DNA from: CAZEKB01 sp964512225
GTDB taxonomy: Bacteria; Myxococcota_A; UBA796; UBA9615
Assembly (NCBI GenBank): GCA_964512225.1
Contig: CAZEKB010000009.1
Coordinates: 1-64,000 of the forward strand
Reading direction: 5' to 3'
Length of the DNA: 64,000 nt
A program made the translations under genes and the position numbers. The notes beneath the pieces were generated by a model. That model was given only the letters and a program-made list of their open reading frames with translations, had not been told where the DNA came from and ran no database searches. How positions within the stretch are numbered: position 1 is the first letter of the stretch; every line of letters begins with the position of its first letter. Positions 36,309-45,069 of this stretch are shown piece after piece.

Positions 36309-37505
36309 TCATTCAAGGTCCTCCCCGGCGCGGGCGCGGGCCTGGGCAGCCTCGAGCACCGCGCGGACGGGCACGTCGTGAGCATCCGCGGCGGCGCGGC
36401 AGTCCTCGAACTCCGGCTGCGCGGTCACCACGTCGTCCCCGCGCAGGCCCTCCTTGACGCGGATCCGGCCGAAGGGGGTCGCGACGGTCCGGAACCGACG
36501 GGCGAGCACGGTGCGGCGCTCCCGGCGTCGGCGGACACCGAGGGTGGTGGTCTCGTCGAACAGCCGCCGCTCGAGGGCGGCGACGGTCGCCGGATCCGGG
36601 GGCGCGACCACGACGATCTCGAGGGCGGGGCGCCCCTTCTTGCCGTGCACGCTGCGGCCCACGGCGTCGAGCGCCCCGTCCGCCAGGAGCCGCTCCACGA
36701 GGGGCCCGAACAGGCGGGCGTCGAGGTCGTCGACGGTGGTGGTGAGCACCTCGACGACCGCCGCCTCCGGCAGGGAGTCGGTGCGTTCGCCGATCAGGAG
36801 GCGCACGGCGTTGGGGACGTCGCCCCGATCCCGGGTCCCCAGGCCGTAAGCCACGCGGTCGAGCCGCAGCGGCGGCGGCGGACCGAACGTGCTCGCGAGG
36901 GTGCGCAGCAGCGTCGCCCCGGTGGGCGTGACCAGCTCTCCGGTGGGGGCGGGCCCCGCGGCGCCCCGGGTCGGGACGCCCGCCAGCAGCGTCACCGTCG
37001 CGGGCACGGGGACGGGGATGAGGCCGTGGTCGCAGCGGACGAACCCGGACCCGAGGGGCACGGGCCCGCAGGACACGGACGTCGCGCCGAGGAGGTGGAA
37101 CCCGAGCAGGACGCCCACCACGTCGACGATCGAGTCGACCGCGCCGACCTCGTGGAAGTGGACCCGGTCCGGGGTCGTCCCGTGCACCTCCGCTTCGGCC
37201 TCGGCGAGCCGTCGGAACGCCGCCCTCGCCCGATCCGCCACCGGGTCGGGCAGGGCCGCTCCGTCCACCAGGGCGACGATGTCCGCGAGCACCCGGCGAG
37301 GCTGCGGCCCCTCCTCCACCTCCACGTCGACCTTCGTGCCCCCCACCCGGGGGTCCCGGCGGACGCGCCGCGCGAGCGTCCACCCGTCGACGCCGAGGCC
37401 CGCGAGGCCCGCCGCGAGGTCGTCGACGGCCACCCCCGCGTCCACGAGCGCGCCCAGCAGCATGTCGCCGGAGACCCCGGAGAAGGGGTCGATGTGGACG
37501 TGCAT
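36309..37505 (-). CDS. larC: Nickel insertion protein of the pincer cofactor pathway
   Basis: This 398-residue protein begins MHVHIDPFSGVSGDMLLGAL, diagnostic for LarC, which inserts nickel into the pyridinium bis-thiocarboxylate precursor to make the NPN cofactor of lactate racemase-type enzymes. Other landmarks are DRVHFHEVGAVDSIVDVVG, the LITPT-like GELVTPTGATLL, and LTTTVDDLDARLFGPL. In some lactobacilli larC is two frames joined by frameshifting; here it is one continuous frame. Its start overlaps the larB stop (TGATG). No larE or LarA-type racemase is in the window, so the enzyme served is unknown. Confidence 0.94.
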   Translation of the reverse strand: MHVHIDPFSGVSGDMLLGALVDAGVAVDDLAAGLAGLGVDGWTLARRVRRDPRVGGTKVDVEVEEGPQPRRVLADIVALVDGAALPDPVADRARAAFRRLAEAEAEVHGTTPDRVHFHEVGAVDSIVDVVGVLLGFHLLGATSVSCGPVPLGSGFVRCDHGLIPVPVPATVTLLAGVPTRGAAGPAPTGELVTPTGATLLRTLASTFGPPPPLRLDRVAYGLGTRDRGDVPNAVRLLIGERTDSLPEAAVVEVLTTTVDDLDARLFGPLVERLLADGALDAVGRSVHGKKGRPALEIVVVAPPDPATVAALERRLFDETTTLGVRRRRERRTVLARRFRTVATPFGRIRVKEGLRGDDVVTAQPEFEDCRAAADAHDVPVRAVLEAAQARARAGEDLE

Positions 37506-38266
37506 CAGTCGCCCAGCCGGTTCATCAGGCCCGCGGCGTACGCCGCGCCGAACCCGTTGTCGATGTTGACGACCGTCACGCCCGCGGAGCAGGAGCTCAT
37601 CATCCCCAGGAGCGCGGCCATGCCGTCGAAGGCGGCGCCGTAGCCGATCGACGTGGGCACCGCGATCACGGGCCGGTCGACGAGCCCCGCGACGACGCTC
37701 GGCAGGGCCCCCTCCATGCCCGCCACCACGATCAGGATGCGCGCGGCCTGCAGTCGGTCGCGCACCGAGAGCAGCCGGTGCAGCCCCGCGACGCCGACGT
37801 CCACGATGAGGTCCACGGGGTTGCCCAGGGCGCGGGCCGCGACCACCGCCTCCTCGGCCACCGGCAGGTCCGACGTGCCCGCGGTCACGACCGCGATCGT
37901 GCCCCCGCGGGCCTCGGGGAACACGGGCTCTCCGGCGGGGGCGATCGTCACGCAGCGGGCCGGGGCGTGGTGGACCGCGCCCGGCAGCTCGACGAGCGCC
38001 GCGGCCCCGTCGGGCTCGGCCCGGGTCACGAGCACGCGCTGGCTCCGCCCGAGCAGCGCCTCGGCGATGCCCACGAGCTGAGCCGGGGTCTTCCCGAGCC
38101 CGAGCACCACCTCCGGAACCCCCCTGCGCACGGCGCGGTGGGTGTCGACCTTCGCGAAGCCGCGATCGACGAACGGAAGCTCCGCGAGGTGGGCCGTCGC
38201 CTCCTCGACCGCGACCTCACCGGCCGCCACGCGCTCCAACAGCTCGCCTATCGCTCGTCGCTCCAC
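37505..38266 (-). CDS. larB: Pyridinium-3,5-biscarboxylic acid mononucleotide synthase
   Basis: This 253-residue cytosolic enzyme carboxylates and hydrolyses nicotinic acid adenine dinucleotide in the first step of NPN cofactor synthesis. The PurE-like C-terminal domain is clear: VVTAGTSDLPVAEEAV, VDVGVAGLHRLL, VVAGMEGALPSVVAGL, PTSIGYGAAFDGMAALLGMM and VNIDNGFGAAY. The N-terminal helical domain has DRGFAKVDTHRAVRRGVPEVV. It starts at GTG 38266, only 25 bp from the divergent lipoprotein gene. The shared spacer has a TATACT element reading right and TATAGG reading left, so leaders may be very short. Confidence 0.94.
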   Translation of the reverse strand: MERRAIGELLERVAAGEVAVEEATAHLAELPFVDRGFAKVDTHRAVRRGVPEVVLGLGKTPAQLVGIAEALLGRSQRVLVTRAEPDGAAALVELPGAVHHAPARCVTIAPAGEPVFPEARGGTIAVVTAGTSDLPVAEEAVVAARALGNPVDLIVDVGVAGLHRLLSVRDRLQAARILIVVAGMEGALPSVVAGLVDRPVIAVPTSIGYGAAFDGMAALLGMMSSCSAGVTVVNIDNGFGAAYAAGLMNRLGD

Positions 38267-38291
38267 GCGCGAATCCTATACTTCGGTGCTC

Positions 38292-39962
38292 ATGTACGCC
38301 CCACGCCTCCGCTTCGTGCTCGCCCTCGCCCTCGCCCTGCCCGCGTGCGTCGGCGACGACGACGACTCCGCCGGGGACGACGACGACGCCCCGGAGGGCG
38401 ACGCCGCCGCGATCGATCTGGGGCCCGAGGTGGTCTGCGCCGACCCCGGCGCGGGCCCGGGCTTCACGAACGTCACCGCGGCGGCGGGCCTCGACTACGC
38501 CCCGGCCACCCCCTCGGTCGAGGAGATGCAGGAGTCGCGCGACGTGCCGGGGGGCTCGATCCTCGGGGGCTTCGCGGTCGGCGACCTCGACGGAGACGGC
38601 CGGCTCGACCTCCTCGCCACCGACGCGTCGGCTCCGATCCGCCTGTTCCTGGGCGACGGCGACCTGGGGTTCACGGAGGTGGACGCCGTCGCCCGCGGGC
38701 TCGACACGGCGGGGTCCCGCCAGCTCAGCGGGGCCTCCGCCGCGGACTACGACGGCGACGGCGACCTCGACGTCTTCGTGGGCACGTTCGGCCCGAACTT
38801 CCTCTTCCGCAACGACGGGGGCGAGTTCACCGACGTCACGGAGGCCGCGGGGATCGCCGGGGGGAACGTCGTCACGACGACGGGTTCCTGGGCCGACTAC
38901 GACGGGGACGGCGACCTCGATCTCTACGTCGCCAACAACGTCGAGCGGCCCGAAGGCGAGTTCACCGGGCCCCCCGCGGAGGACCGCCTGTATCGCAACG
39001 ACGGCGCCGCCTTCACGGACGTGACGGCGTCGGTCGTCCCCGCCGACGCCCACGGCGTGTGCTTCCTGGGCATGTGGTTCGACGCCGACGCCGACGGCCG
39101 CGTGGACCTCCTCATCGGGAACGCGTCGTCCGCGGGGATCCCCGAGCGCGAGGTGAACCGCTTCCTGCACAACGAGGGGGAGGGGCGCTTCCGGCCGGCG
39201 CGCGAGTACAACCTGGACGTGGCCGTGATGACCATGGGCGGGGCCCTGGGCGACTACGACAACGACGGCGACATCGACCTGCACCTCACCGAGGCGGGGC
39301 CGTCGTTCCTGGCGCGCAACGACGGCGCGATCGGCTTCACCGACGTCTCCCTCGACATCGCGGACATCGCGGCCGGGCCCCGCGGGGACATCTCCTGGGG
39401 CTCGGAGTTCTTCGACCACGACAACGACGGGGACCTCGAGCTGTTCACGGCGTTCGGCGCGGAGGCCGTGAAGATCGGGGCCGGGCCCAACGACACGGAG
39501 AACCCGCGGGAGCAGCACGACACCTTGTGGGAGCGGGACGACGGCGTCTGGCGCGACATCGCCCCCGCCCTCGGCGTCGACGACCCCGACATGACCCGCA
39601 CCGTGGCGGCGGTCGACTTCGACCGGGACGGCTCCCTCGAGCTGCTGACCTGGGGCATCGCGGACGGGTTCAAGCTCCACGCGGGCGCATGCACCGACAA
39701 CGCGTGGCTGGGGGTCCGCCTGGGGTCCGGTACGACGAACGCGGACGCCGTCGGGGCCCGCGTCGAGGTGTACGACGGAGCCCTGGTCGCGGTCCGCGAG
39801 GTCTACGCCGGGTCCACCGGCGTCTACAGCGGCGGGCCCCCGGAGGTGCACTTCGGGCTCGGCGACGCCGACGTCGTCACGGTCGTGGTGCGCTGGCCCG
39901 ACGGCACGCGCACGGTGAACGAGGACGTCCCCGCGCGCCGGTGGATCACCCTGTCGAAGTGA
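38292..39962 (+). CDS. CRTAC1-type VCBS/FG-GAP repeat lipoprotein with ASPIC/UnbV domain
   Basis: This 556-residue lipoprotein has signal VLALALALPAC followed at once by VGDDDDSAGDDDDAPEGD. It then has about seven FG-GAP/VCBS blades with Ca2+-binding loops such as VGDLDGDGRLDLL, ADYDGDGDLDVF, GDYDNDGDIDLHL and FDHDNDGDLELF. The C-terminal ASPIC/UnbV segment includes NAWLGVRLGSGTTNADAVGA and VRWPDGTRTVNEDVP. The blades should form a seven-bladed propeller on the cell surface or in the periplasm, with an adhesion or ligand-binding role. The acidic DDDDSA tract right after the lipid-anchored Cys is notable. It overlaps the glycosyltransferase gene by GTGA. Confidence 0.93.
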   Translation: MYAPRLRFVLALALALPACVGDDDDSAGDDDDAPEGDAAAIDLGPEVVCADPGAGPGFTNVTAAAGLDYAPATPSVEEMQESRDVPGGSILGGFAVGDLDGDGRLDLLATDASAPIRLFLGDGDLGFTEVDAVARGLDTAGSRQLSGASAADYDGDGDLDVFVGTFGPNFLFRNDGGEFTDVTEAAGIAGGNVVTTTGSWADYDGDGDLDLYVANNVERPEGEFTGPPAEDRLYRNDGAAFTDVTASVVPADAHGVCFLGMWFDADADGRVDLLIGNASSAGIPEREVNRFLHNEGEGRFRPAREYNLDVAVMTMGGALGDYDNDGDIDLHLTEAGPSFLARNDGAIGFTDVSLDIADIAAGPRGDISWGSEFFDHDNDGDLELFTAFGAEAVKIGAGPNDTENPREQHDTLWERDDGVWRDIAPALGVDDPDMTRTVAAVDFDRDGSLELLTWGIADGFKLHAGACTDNAWLGVRLGSGTTNADAVGARVEVYDGALVAVREVYAGSTGVYSGGPPEVHFGLGDADVVTVVVRWPDGTRTVNEDVPARRWITLSK

Positions 39963-40663
39963 GGGTCCTGGCGTGCGCCACGGAGGCGACGCGGGGGGTG
40001 GAGCGGCTGCTCGGCTCGGCCCGTCGCCACGGCCTCGAGCCGACCCTGGTCGCGCGGGGCGAGCGGTGGACGAGCAACGCGGACAAGGCCTCGGCGCTGC
40101 TCCCCGTCGTCGGGGGCCTGCCCGCGGCCGACACGGTCCTGGTGGTGGACGCGTACGACGTCCTCTTCTTCGCGGGGGCGGGCGAGATCGAGCGCCGGTT
40201 CGCGGCCACGTCGGGCCGGCCGCTGTTCAACGGCGAGCAGGGGTTCTACTGCCCCGCGCCGTGGCGGGACGAGGCGCGGACGGCCTTCGAGGCCGACGAC
40301 GTCCCCTACCCCTTCCTGAACTCCGGCGTCCTCATCGGTCGGGCCGGGGACCTCGCCGAGCTGCTTGTCGACGCGGCCCGGGTGATCCGCGAGCACGATC
40401 TGCGGAGCGACCAGGCCGCGTTCTATCGGCTCGCGCTCGACGCCCCGGATCGCGTCGACGTGGACCGGACCGGGGCGCTCTTCTGCTGCACCGGGGCCAT
40501 GCAATTCCGCGGGTGGTGGGACCGTCGGCCGCCGGCGCTGCAGCTCGACGGGCCGGTGCTCGTCGATCGGTCGACGGGACTGCGCCCGTGCCTGCTGCAC
40601 TCGCCCGGCCGGAAGGACCGGTACCAGGAGCGGGTGTACCGGGCATCGATGGGCGTCGGCTGA
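39959..40663 (+). CDS. PLOD-type (procollagen galactosyl/glucosyltransferase-like) glycosyltransferase
   Basis: This 234-residue protein starts at GTG 39959, coupled to the lipoprotein by GTGA. It begins with a beta strand (VRVLACATEATRGVERLL) and has the metal-binding motif VLVVDAYDVLFF, equivalent to the D-x-Y-D of the glycosyltransferase domain in lysyl hydroxylase/collagen glycosyltransferases. It also has FNGEQGFYCP, PFLNSGVLIGRAGDL, SDQAAFYRLAL and LLHSPGRKD near the end. No signal peptide, so cytosolic. It may glycosylate a cytoplasmic acceptor or a protein before export. The paired gene hints at the lipoprotein, but that is inference. Confidence 0.82.
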   Translation: MRVLACATEATRGVERLLGSARRHGLEPTLVARGERWTSNADKASALLPVVGGLPAADTVLVVDAYDVLFFAGAGEIERRFAATSGRPLFNGEQGFYCPAPWRDEARTAFEADDVPYPFLNSGVLIGRAGDLAELLVDAARVIREHDLRSDQAAFYRLALDAPDRVDVDRTGALFCCTGAMQFRGWWDRRPPALQLDGPVLVDRSTGLRPCLLHSPGRKDRYQERVYRASMGVG

Positions 40664-40697
40664 ACCGGCGCCGCCGACCGACTATCATCCGACCTTC

Positions 40698-43595
40698 ATG
40701 CGCTCTCCCCCCCTCGCGCTCGCCGCGCTCGCCCTGCTGCTGGTCCCCTCCCCCGCCTCCGCGGAGCGCATCGACGGCCCCGCCGACGGATCGCTGGAGA
40801 CCCTGATCGAGCGGGCGCTGCCCATCGTCCAGACCAAATACCTCCACCCCGGGGCCGTGGACCCCGCGGACATGACGCGCGAGGGCATCCAGGCCCTGGA
40901 GCGCGAGGCGCCGTCGATCGTCGTCACCGAGGGCGGCGAGGGCCGCGTCACGATCCGGGTGGGGTCCTCGGAGCGCGCGTTCCATACGACCGACGTCACC
41001 TCCCTGGAGGACGTGGGGGAGCGGCTCGGCGAGGTGATCGAGTGGGTGGACGAGGCCCACCAACCGGACCCGAACCGGGAGCCCCCGGACTTCTGGGTGG
41101 CCGGGCTGGAGGGCGCGCTCAAGACGATCGACCGGCACTCGCGCGTCATCAGCGGCAACCGCCTCTCGGAGTTCAACACCCGGTACCAGGGCACGCTCAC
41201 CGGCATCGGCGCCCGCATCGGGCGGAGGCGGGGGATGATCCGCGTCGTCCGCCCCTTCGCGGACGCGCCCGCGGGCCGGGTCGGGCTCAAGGCCGAGGAC
41301 GGCATCACCCACGTGGACGGCGTGAGCACCGCCGCGATGACGGTCAACGACGTGGTCGAGCGCATCCGCGGACCCGAGGGCGTCCCGGTGCTGCTGACGG
41401 TGCGGCGCGACGGCGAGGACGGGCGACGGGCGTTCGTCCTCGTGCGCGAGAAGGTGCTGGTCCCGTCCGTCGAGTCGGCGCGGATGCCCGACGACGTGGG
41501 GTGGATCAAGATCGATCACTTCAGCAAGAAGACGAGCTTCGAGTTCCAGAAGCACGTGGACGGCCTGCGGGCGAGCGGGGCGGCGCTCCGGGGCCTGATC
41601 GTCGACCTCCGCGGCAACACCGGGGGCTCGATGATCCACGCCGCCCGGATCGTCAACGCCTTCATCGACGAAGGGCGCCTGCTGCGCACCGAGGGGCGCG
41701 ACGGCGGCAAGGTGCGCGGCCTCACGCACACGATCGACGCCAAGAAGGAGTTCAAGCGGTTCGACGGGCCCGTCGTGGTGCTCGTGGACGGGCGCACCGC
41801 GTCCGGGTCCGAGATCGTCGCGGGCGGCCTCAAGTACACCGGCCGCGGCCTCGTCCTGGGCACCCAGACCTTCGGCAAGGGCACGGTGCAGAAGCTCTAC
41901 AAGCTCGAGGCCGAGAAGTCGATGAAGCTCACGGTCGCGCGCTACCTGCTGCCCGGCGACGCCTTCATCAACTCGGTCGGCGTCACCCCGGACGTCGTGG
42001 TGGGCGAGTACCGGCTCGACCCCGACGCGCCGCACTCCCCGGACACCCTGCGGGAGCCCGCGAGCCTCCAGGGGCGCGCCGAGGGCAAGGGCGGGCTCGA
42101 CGCCAAGCGGAACCCCGGCGCGGGGCGCGCGCCCACCGCCGCGGGCGTCAACGGGCGGCCTTCGCTGCGCCTCGTCCACGCCCGGGTGCTCGCCGAGTGG
42201 GGTTCCGCGTCCACCCCGCCGCCCCCCGAGGAGGAGTCGACGGAGGCCACTCCGGAGGCCTTCCCCGGCCCCGACGAGTGGAAGCTCGCGGAGGACGTCG
42301 TGCAGCCGGGCGAGCGCGCGGACTTCGTCTCGACGGAGCCGGGCGACGACGGCGACGATCGGTTCAACGATCTCGAGCTGCGCCTCGCTCACGAGATCCT
42401 GGTCGGGGCCGAGCAGGCGGCGCGGCGGGACGAGCTCGTGCGCCTCGCGGAGCCCCTGGTATCGAGGTGGCAGGGCGAGCAGAGCACCCGCCTCGCGAAG
42501 GCGTTCGCGGCCCGGAACCTCCGCTGGGGAGTGGACGCGACCGGCGCCTGGATGGACCGCGCTCCCGCCGACGAGCAGGCCCGGCAGGACGCGATGCTGC
42601 GCCCGCAGCCCGAGCTGGAGGCGACGCTGGAGTTCGCCGGCGAGCTCGCGGCCGAAGAGGAGACCAACGCGCGGCTCGAGGTCATCAACACGACCGGCCG
42701 CCGGATCCCCCACCTCCGGGGGGTGCTGCAGAGCTCGTCCGCCGCGCTCGACGACACCACCTTCCTGATCGGCGACCTCGATCCCGGCACGGCGGCCTAC
42801 TGGACCGTGCCGATCACCCCGGGCTCCCGCGCGGCCTCCCGGCTCGACGAGTGGCGCCTCTACCTGGTCGGCGACGACGGCCCGCTCGGCGGCCCCTACC
42901 GCGACGTCGTGCCCACCCGCGGCCTCCCCGTCCCTCGGTTCCACGTCCAGGTGGGCTCCCGCGCCGAGCCCCAGGAGGACGGCTCGTCGCTGGTCACCGC
43001 GAGCTTCGACGTGCGCAACGACGGCCCCGGAGACGCGGGCGAAGTGAGGGTCCTGTTCGGCGACCCCAAGGTCGCGGACGTGGAGCGCGTGGAGCAGTTC
43101 GCGTCCATCGACGAGCTCGGGACCAACGAGACGAAGCGGGCCGAGCTGAGCCTCCGCGTCCGCAACCCTGCGTCCCACCCGGAGCAGACCCTCCGCGCCC
43201 GCGTCCTGGACCGCCGCACCGGCACCTTCCAGATCGCCACGATCACGCTGCCCACCCGCGGGACCATGCCCGCGGGGCCGTTCCTCAAGCCCGCCGACGT
43301 GCAGCTGACGCAGCCCACGCAGGAGGCCGTCTCCGCCGGTCGGCTCGAGGGCACGACGCCGTTCGATGTCGCGGGCGAGGTCACGGCGGAGACCGGCCTG
43401 CAGCGGGTGGAGGTGTTCGTGGGTCGGGACAAGCTGTTCGTGGCGGAGGCCGACCCCGGCGAGGAGCGAGCCCCCCAGACCGTGCGCTTCGCCGCGACCC
43501 TGACCCTCGCGGTCGGCCCGAACCGGCTGACGATCCGCAGCACGACGGACCAGGGCATGGAGTCGCGCGAGAGCATCTGGATCCTGGGGCTGTAG
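40698..43595 (+). CDS. S41 family C-terminal processing peptidase with large C-terminal extension
   Basis: This 965-residue exported protease has a signal peptide (LALAALALLLVPSPASA). A PDZ domain lies at about residues 165-255 (GTLTGIGARIGRRRGMIRVV, GLKAEDGITHVDGVS). The S41 core follows: VDLRGNTGGSM, nucleophile Ser in DGRTASGSEIVAGGL near residue 368, and Lys in TQTFGKGTVQKLY about 26 residues later. It ends near residue 450. The remaining 500 residues contain an acidic linker and two or three beta-sandwich modules (LEVINTTGRRIPHLRG, FDVRNDGPGDAGEVRV, VAGEVTAETGLQRVEVFVG). CtpA/Prc enzymes usually lack such an extension. It is followed by a strong hairpin. Confidence 0.93.
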   Translation: MRSPPLALAALALLLVPSPASAERIDGPADGSLETLIERALPIVQTKYLHPGAVDPADMTREGIQALEREAPSIVVTEGGEGRVTIRVGSSERAFHTTDVTSLEDVGERLGEVIEWVDEAHQPDPNREPPDFWVAGLEGALKTIDRHSRVISGNRLSEFNTRYQGTLTGIGARIGRRRGMIRVVRPFADAPAGRVGLKAEDGITHVDGVSTAAMTVNDVVERIRGPEGVPVLLTVRRDGEDGRRAFVLVREKVLVPSVESARMPDDVGWIKIDHFSKKTSFEFQKHVDGLRASGAALRGLIVDLRGNTGGSMIHAARIVNAFIDEGRLLRTEGRDGGKVRGLTHTIDAKKEFKRFDGPVVVLVDGRTASGSEIVAGGLKYTGRGLVLGTQTFGKGTVQKLYKLEAEKSMKLTVARYLLPGDAFINSVGVTPDVVVGEYRLDPDAPHSPDTLREPASLQGRAEGKGGLDAKRNPGAGRAPTAAGVNGRPSLRLVHARVLAEWGSASTPPPPEEESTEATPEAFPGPDEWKLAEDVVQPGERADFVSTEPGDDGDDRFNDLELRLAHEILVGAEQAARRDELVRLAEPLVSRWQGEQSTRLAKAFAARNLRWGVDATGAWMDRAPADEQARQDAMLRPQPELEATLEFAGELAAEEETNARLEVINTTGRRIPHLRGVLQSSSAALDDTTFLIGDLDPGTAAYWTVPITPGSRAASRLDEWRLYLVGDDGPLGGPYRDVVPTRGLPVPRFHVQVGSRAEPQEDGSSLVTASFDVRNDGPGDAGEVRVLFGDPKVADVERVEQFASIDELGTNETKRAELSLRVRNPASHPEQTLRARVLDRRTGTFQIATITLPTRGTMPAGPFLKPADVQLTQPTQEAVSAGRLEGTTPFDVAGEVTAETGLQRVEVFVGRDKLFVAEADPGEERAPQTVRFAATLTLAVGPNRLTIRSTTDQGMESRESIWILGL

Positions 43596-43610
43596 GCCCC
43601 CAAGCAGAAA

Positions 43611-43630
43611 CGCCCGGCCGGGGCCGGGCG
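43611..43630. terminator. Bidirectional hairpin between S41 and pentapeptide genes
   Basis: CGCCCGGCC (43611-43619) and GGCCGGGCG (43622-43630) form a very stable stem 16 bp after the S41 stop and 24 bp from the convergent gene end. AGAAA on the left gives a short U stretch for minus-strand transcripts. Confidence 0.75.
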
Positions 43631-43653
43631 CTTCGAAAGGGTGGGGACCCGAG

Positions 43654-44076
43654 CTAGATCGGGATCTCGTCCTCGTCCTCTTCCACGAGGCAGACGAGCC
43701 GACGGCCGGTCTGGACGCTGGCCATCACGTCACGCATCTTCACGCGCTTGAGGGGGAACGTCGTCTTGCGGATGCGGGCACCCTTGAGCGTCACACCCTC
43801 GAGGTTGCAGAAGTCGAGGTCCGCATCTTCGAGGTTCGCGCCGGACAGGTCGGCGTACTTGAGGTCGGCGTGCCAGAGGCTGGCGCCGCTGAGGTCGGTT
43901 CCCGAAAGATTCGCTCGCACGAGGAGGGCCTCCCCCAGCTTGGCGTTGCGCAGGCTGCGGCCCGCAAGGTCGATCCCGGTCAGGTCCGTGCCGCGAAGGT
44001 CTGCACCTTCGAGGCTCTTGCCGTTCTTGACCATGTCCAGCACTTCGTCCTTGGTGAGTGCTCGAGGAGAAGCCAT
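43654..44076 (-). CDS. Pentapeptide-repeat protein
   Basis: This 140-residue cytosolic protein starts at ATG 44076 with AGGAA 9 nt upstream. It has a short N-terminal helix (LTKDEVLDMVKNGKSLEG), then about 14 A(D/N)LxX-type pentapeptides (ADLRGTDLTGIDLAGRSLRN, ANLSGTDLSGASLWHADLKY, ADLSGANLEDADLDF), which build a right-handed quadrilateral beta helix. The tail (RRLVCLVEEDEDEIPI) is acidic. Such short proteins are scaffolds or, in some cases, DNA mimics acting on gyrase; nothing here decides between these. It has its own strong promoter at 44240-44268 and a leader of about 157 nt. Confidence 0.9.
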   Translation of the reverse strand: MASPRALTKDEVLDMVKNGKSLEGADLRGTDLTGIDLAGRSLRNAKLGEALLVRANLSGTDLSGASLWHADLKYADLSGANLEDADLDFCNLEGVTLKGARIRKTTFPLKRVKMRDVMASVQTGRRLVCLVEEDEDEIPI

Positions 44077-44121
44077 TTAGCTATTTCCTGTTCTGAAACA
44101 GATGGCGCGAAATCCGCTCAT
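44077..44121 (-). other. Possible 14-codon upstream reading frame in the pentapeptide leader
   Basis: ATG 44121 to TAA 44077 encodes MSGFRAICFRTGNS and ends directly adjacent to the pentapeptide ATG. TGGAG lies just upstream, though close. It could couple translation or be coincidental. Confidence 0.3.
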
Positions 44122-44239
44122 CCCCTCCAGCGCGCCGATCTACCGGGCGGGGACGTCACTACGTGAGCGATGAAGATGCCGGGGGGCGCTGCGCCGAAGC
44201 CGGATTCTTCCCCGTCGCGGAGGAGCCGCAGACCGCGGG

Positions 44240-44268
44240 TTTATAGGTGGGGGGTTCAGGGGTGTCAA
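44240..44268 (-). promoter_or_regulatory. Strong sigma-70 promoter (TTGACA-17 bp-TATAAA)
   Basis: On the minus strand TTGACA (44268-44263) and TATAAA (44245-44240) are separated by exactly 17 bp, nearly the full consensus. It sits in an unusually AT-rich patch of a GC-rich region and drives the pentapeptide-repeat gene. The rest of the gap (44077-44334) is the leader plus about 65 bp upstream with no gene. Confidence 0.85.
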
Positions 44269-44334
44269 TAGAAATTGCGGACCTGTGGAAACCCGGGGAT
44301 TCCGGGTACTTGCGGCCACATTTTGGGGGGTCGG

Positions 44335-45024
44335 TCAAGGCATTTCCGGGATCAATCCGAGACCCGCGGAGAACAGCAGGCTCTCGGCCGCGTCGCCCGA
44401 CTGCTGGTAGAGGGTGAGGCGCATCCAGCCGTCGCGGTGGTGCGACCACGTCGCGCGGGCCCCGGGCCCCTCGATCCGACGGGCATCGGTGTCGCCGTCG
44501 AGCGTCTTGAACGTGCGCCGGAAGCTCGCCCGCAGCGCGTCGTCCACGACGTCGTGAGCGGCGTCGGGGCGACACCAGTAGGTGCCCGACGTCCCCGCCC
44601 GGGACCGGCCCTCGAAGTAGAGGATGCAGTGGGTCGGGGACAGCCCCGGCGTCCACGCCGAGCCGACGTCGTAGGCGGGGCCCGGCACGAACCGCCGATG
44701 GGCCCCGAACGTCGAGGGGCGGGAGGGCTGCGATTCGGCGCGCGCGGCGCGGGGGGTCGGGGCCGGATCGTCGGTGGCGCTCCACCGGGGCCGGACGCGC
44801 TCGCGGGTGCCCTGGACCACCGGGGCCTCACCCCCGCCCCGCGCGCCCCTCAGGTCCTCGGAGCCCGTCGCCGGAGGCTCGCCCACCGTCCACACCCCGA
44901 CGCCCAGGAGGACGACGCCCACCGAGGCCCCGAAGAGCCCCGCGGCGAGGAACCACGCCGGTCGCCCGGCGCGCTCGCGGGGAGCGCTCCCCTGCTGCGA
45001 GCTCCTGGCCGATCTCACCGCCAC
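44335..45024 (-). CDS. Single-pass membrane-anchored protein of unknown function
   Basis: This 229-residue protein starts at GTG 45024. It has a basic cytoplasmic N-terminus, one membrane segment (FLAAGLFGASVGVVLLGVGVW), a low-complexity linker, and a C-terminal domain of about 120 residues with CILYFEGRSRAG and YWCRPDAAHDVVDDALR (two Cys, perhaps disulfide-bonded). No family recognised. It is 45 bp downstream of the SGNH gene on the same strand. Confidence 0.7.
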   Translation of the reverse strand: MAVRSARSSQQGSAPRERAGRPAWFLAAGLFGASVGVVLLGVGVWTVGEPPATGSEDLRGARGGGEAPVVQGTRERVRPRWSATDDPAPTPRAARAESQPSRPSTFGAHRRFVPGPAYDVGSAWTPGLSPTHCILYFEGRSRAGTSGTYWCRPDAAHDVVDDALRASFRRTFKTLDGDTDARRIEGPGARATWSHHRDGWMRLTLYQQSGDAAESLLFSAGLGLIPEMP

Positions 45025-45069
45025 CCGTGCCTCCCTGCACGGGAAGACCGGCCCGGGTCGCGGCCCGGG

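Noticed and set aside
44156..44166. TCAC-TAC-GTGA palindrome in the pentapeptide leader
   Set aside because: The arms are only 4 bp and lie inside the leader. No support for an operator.
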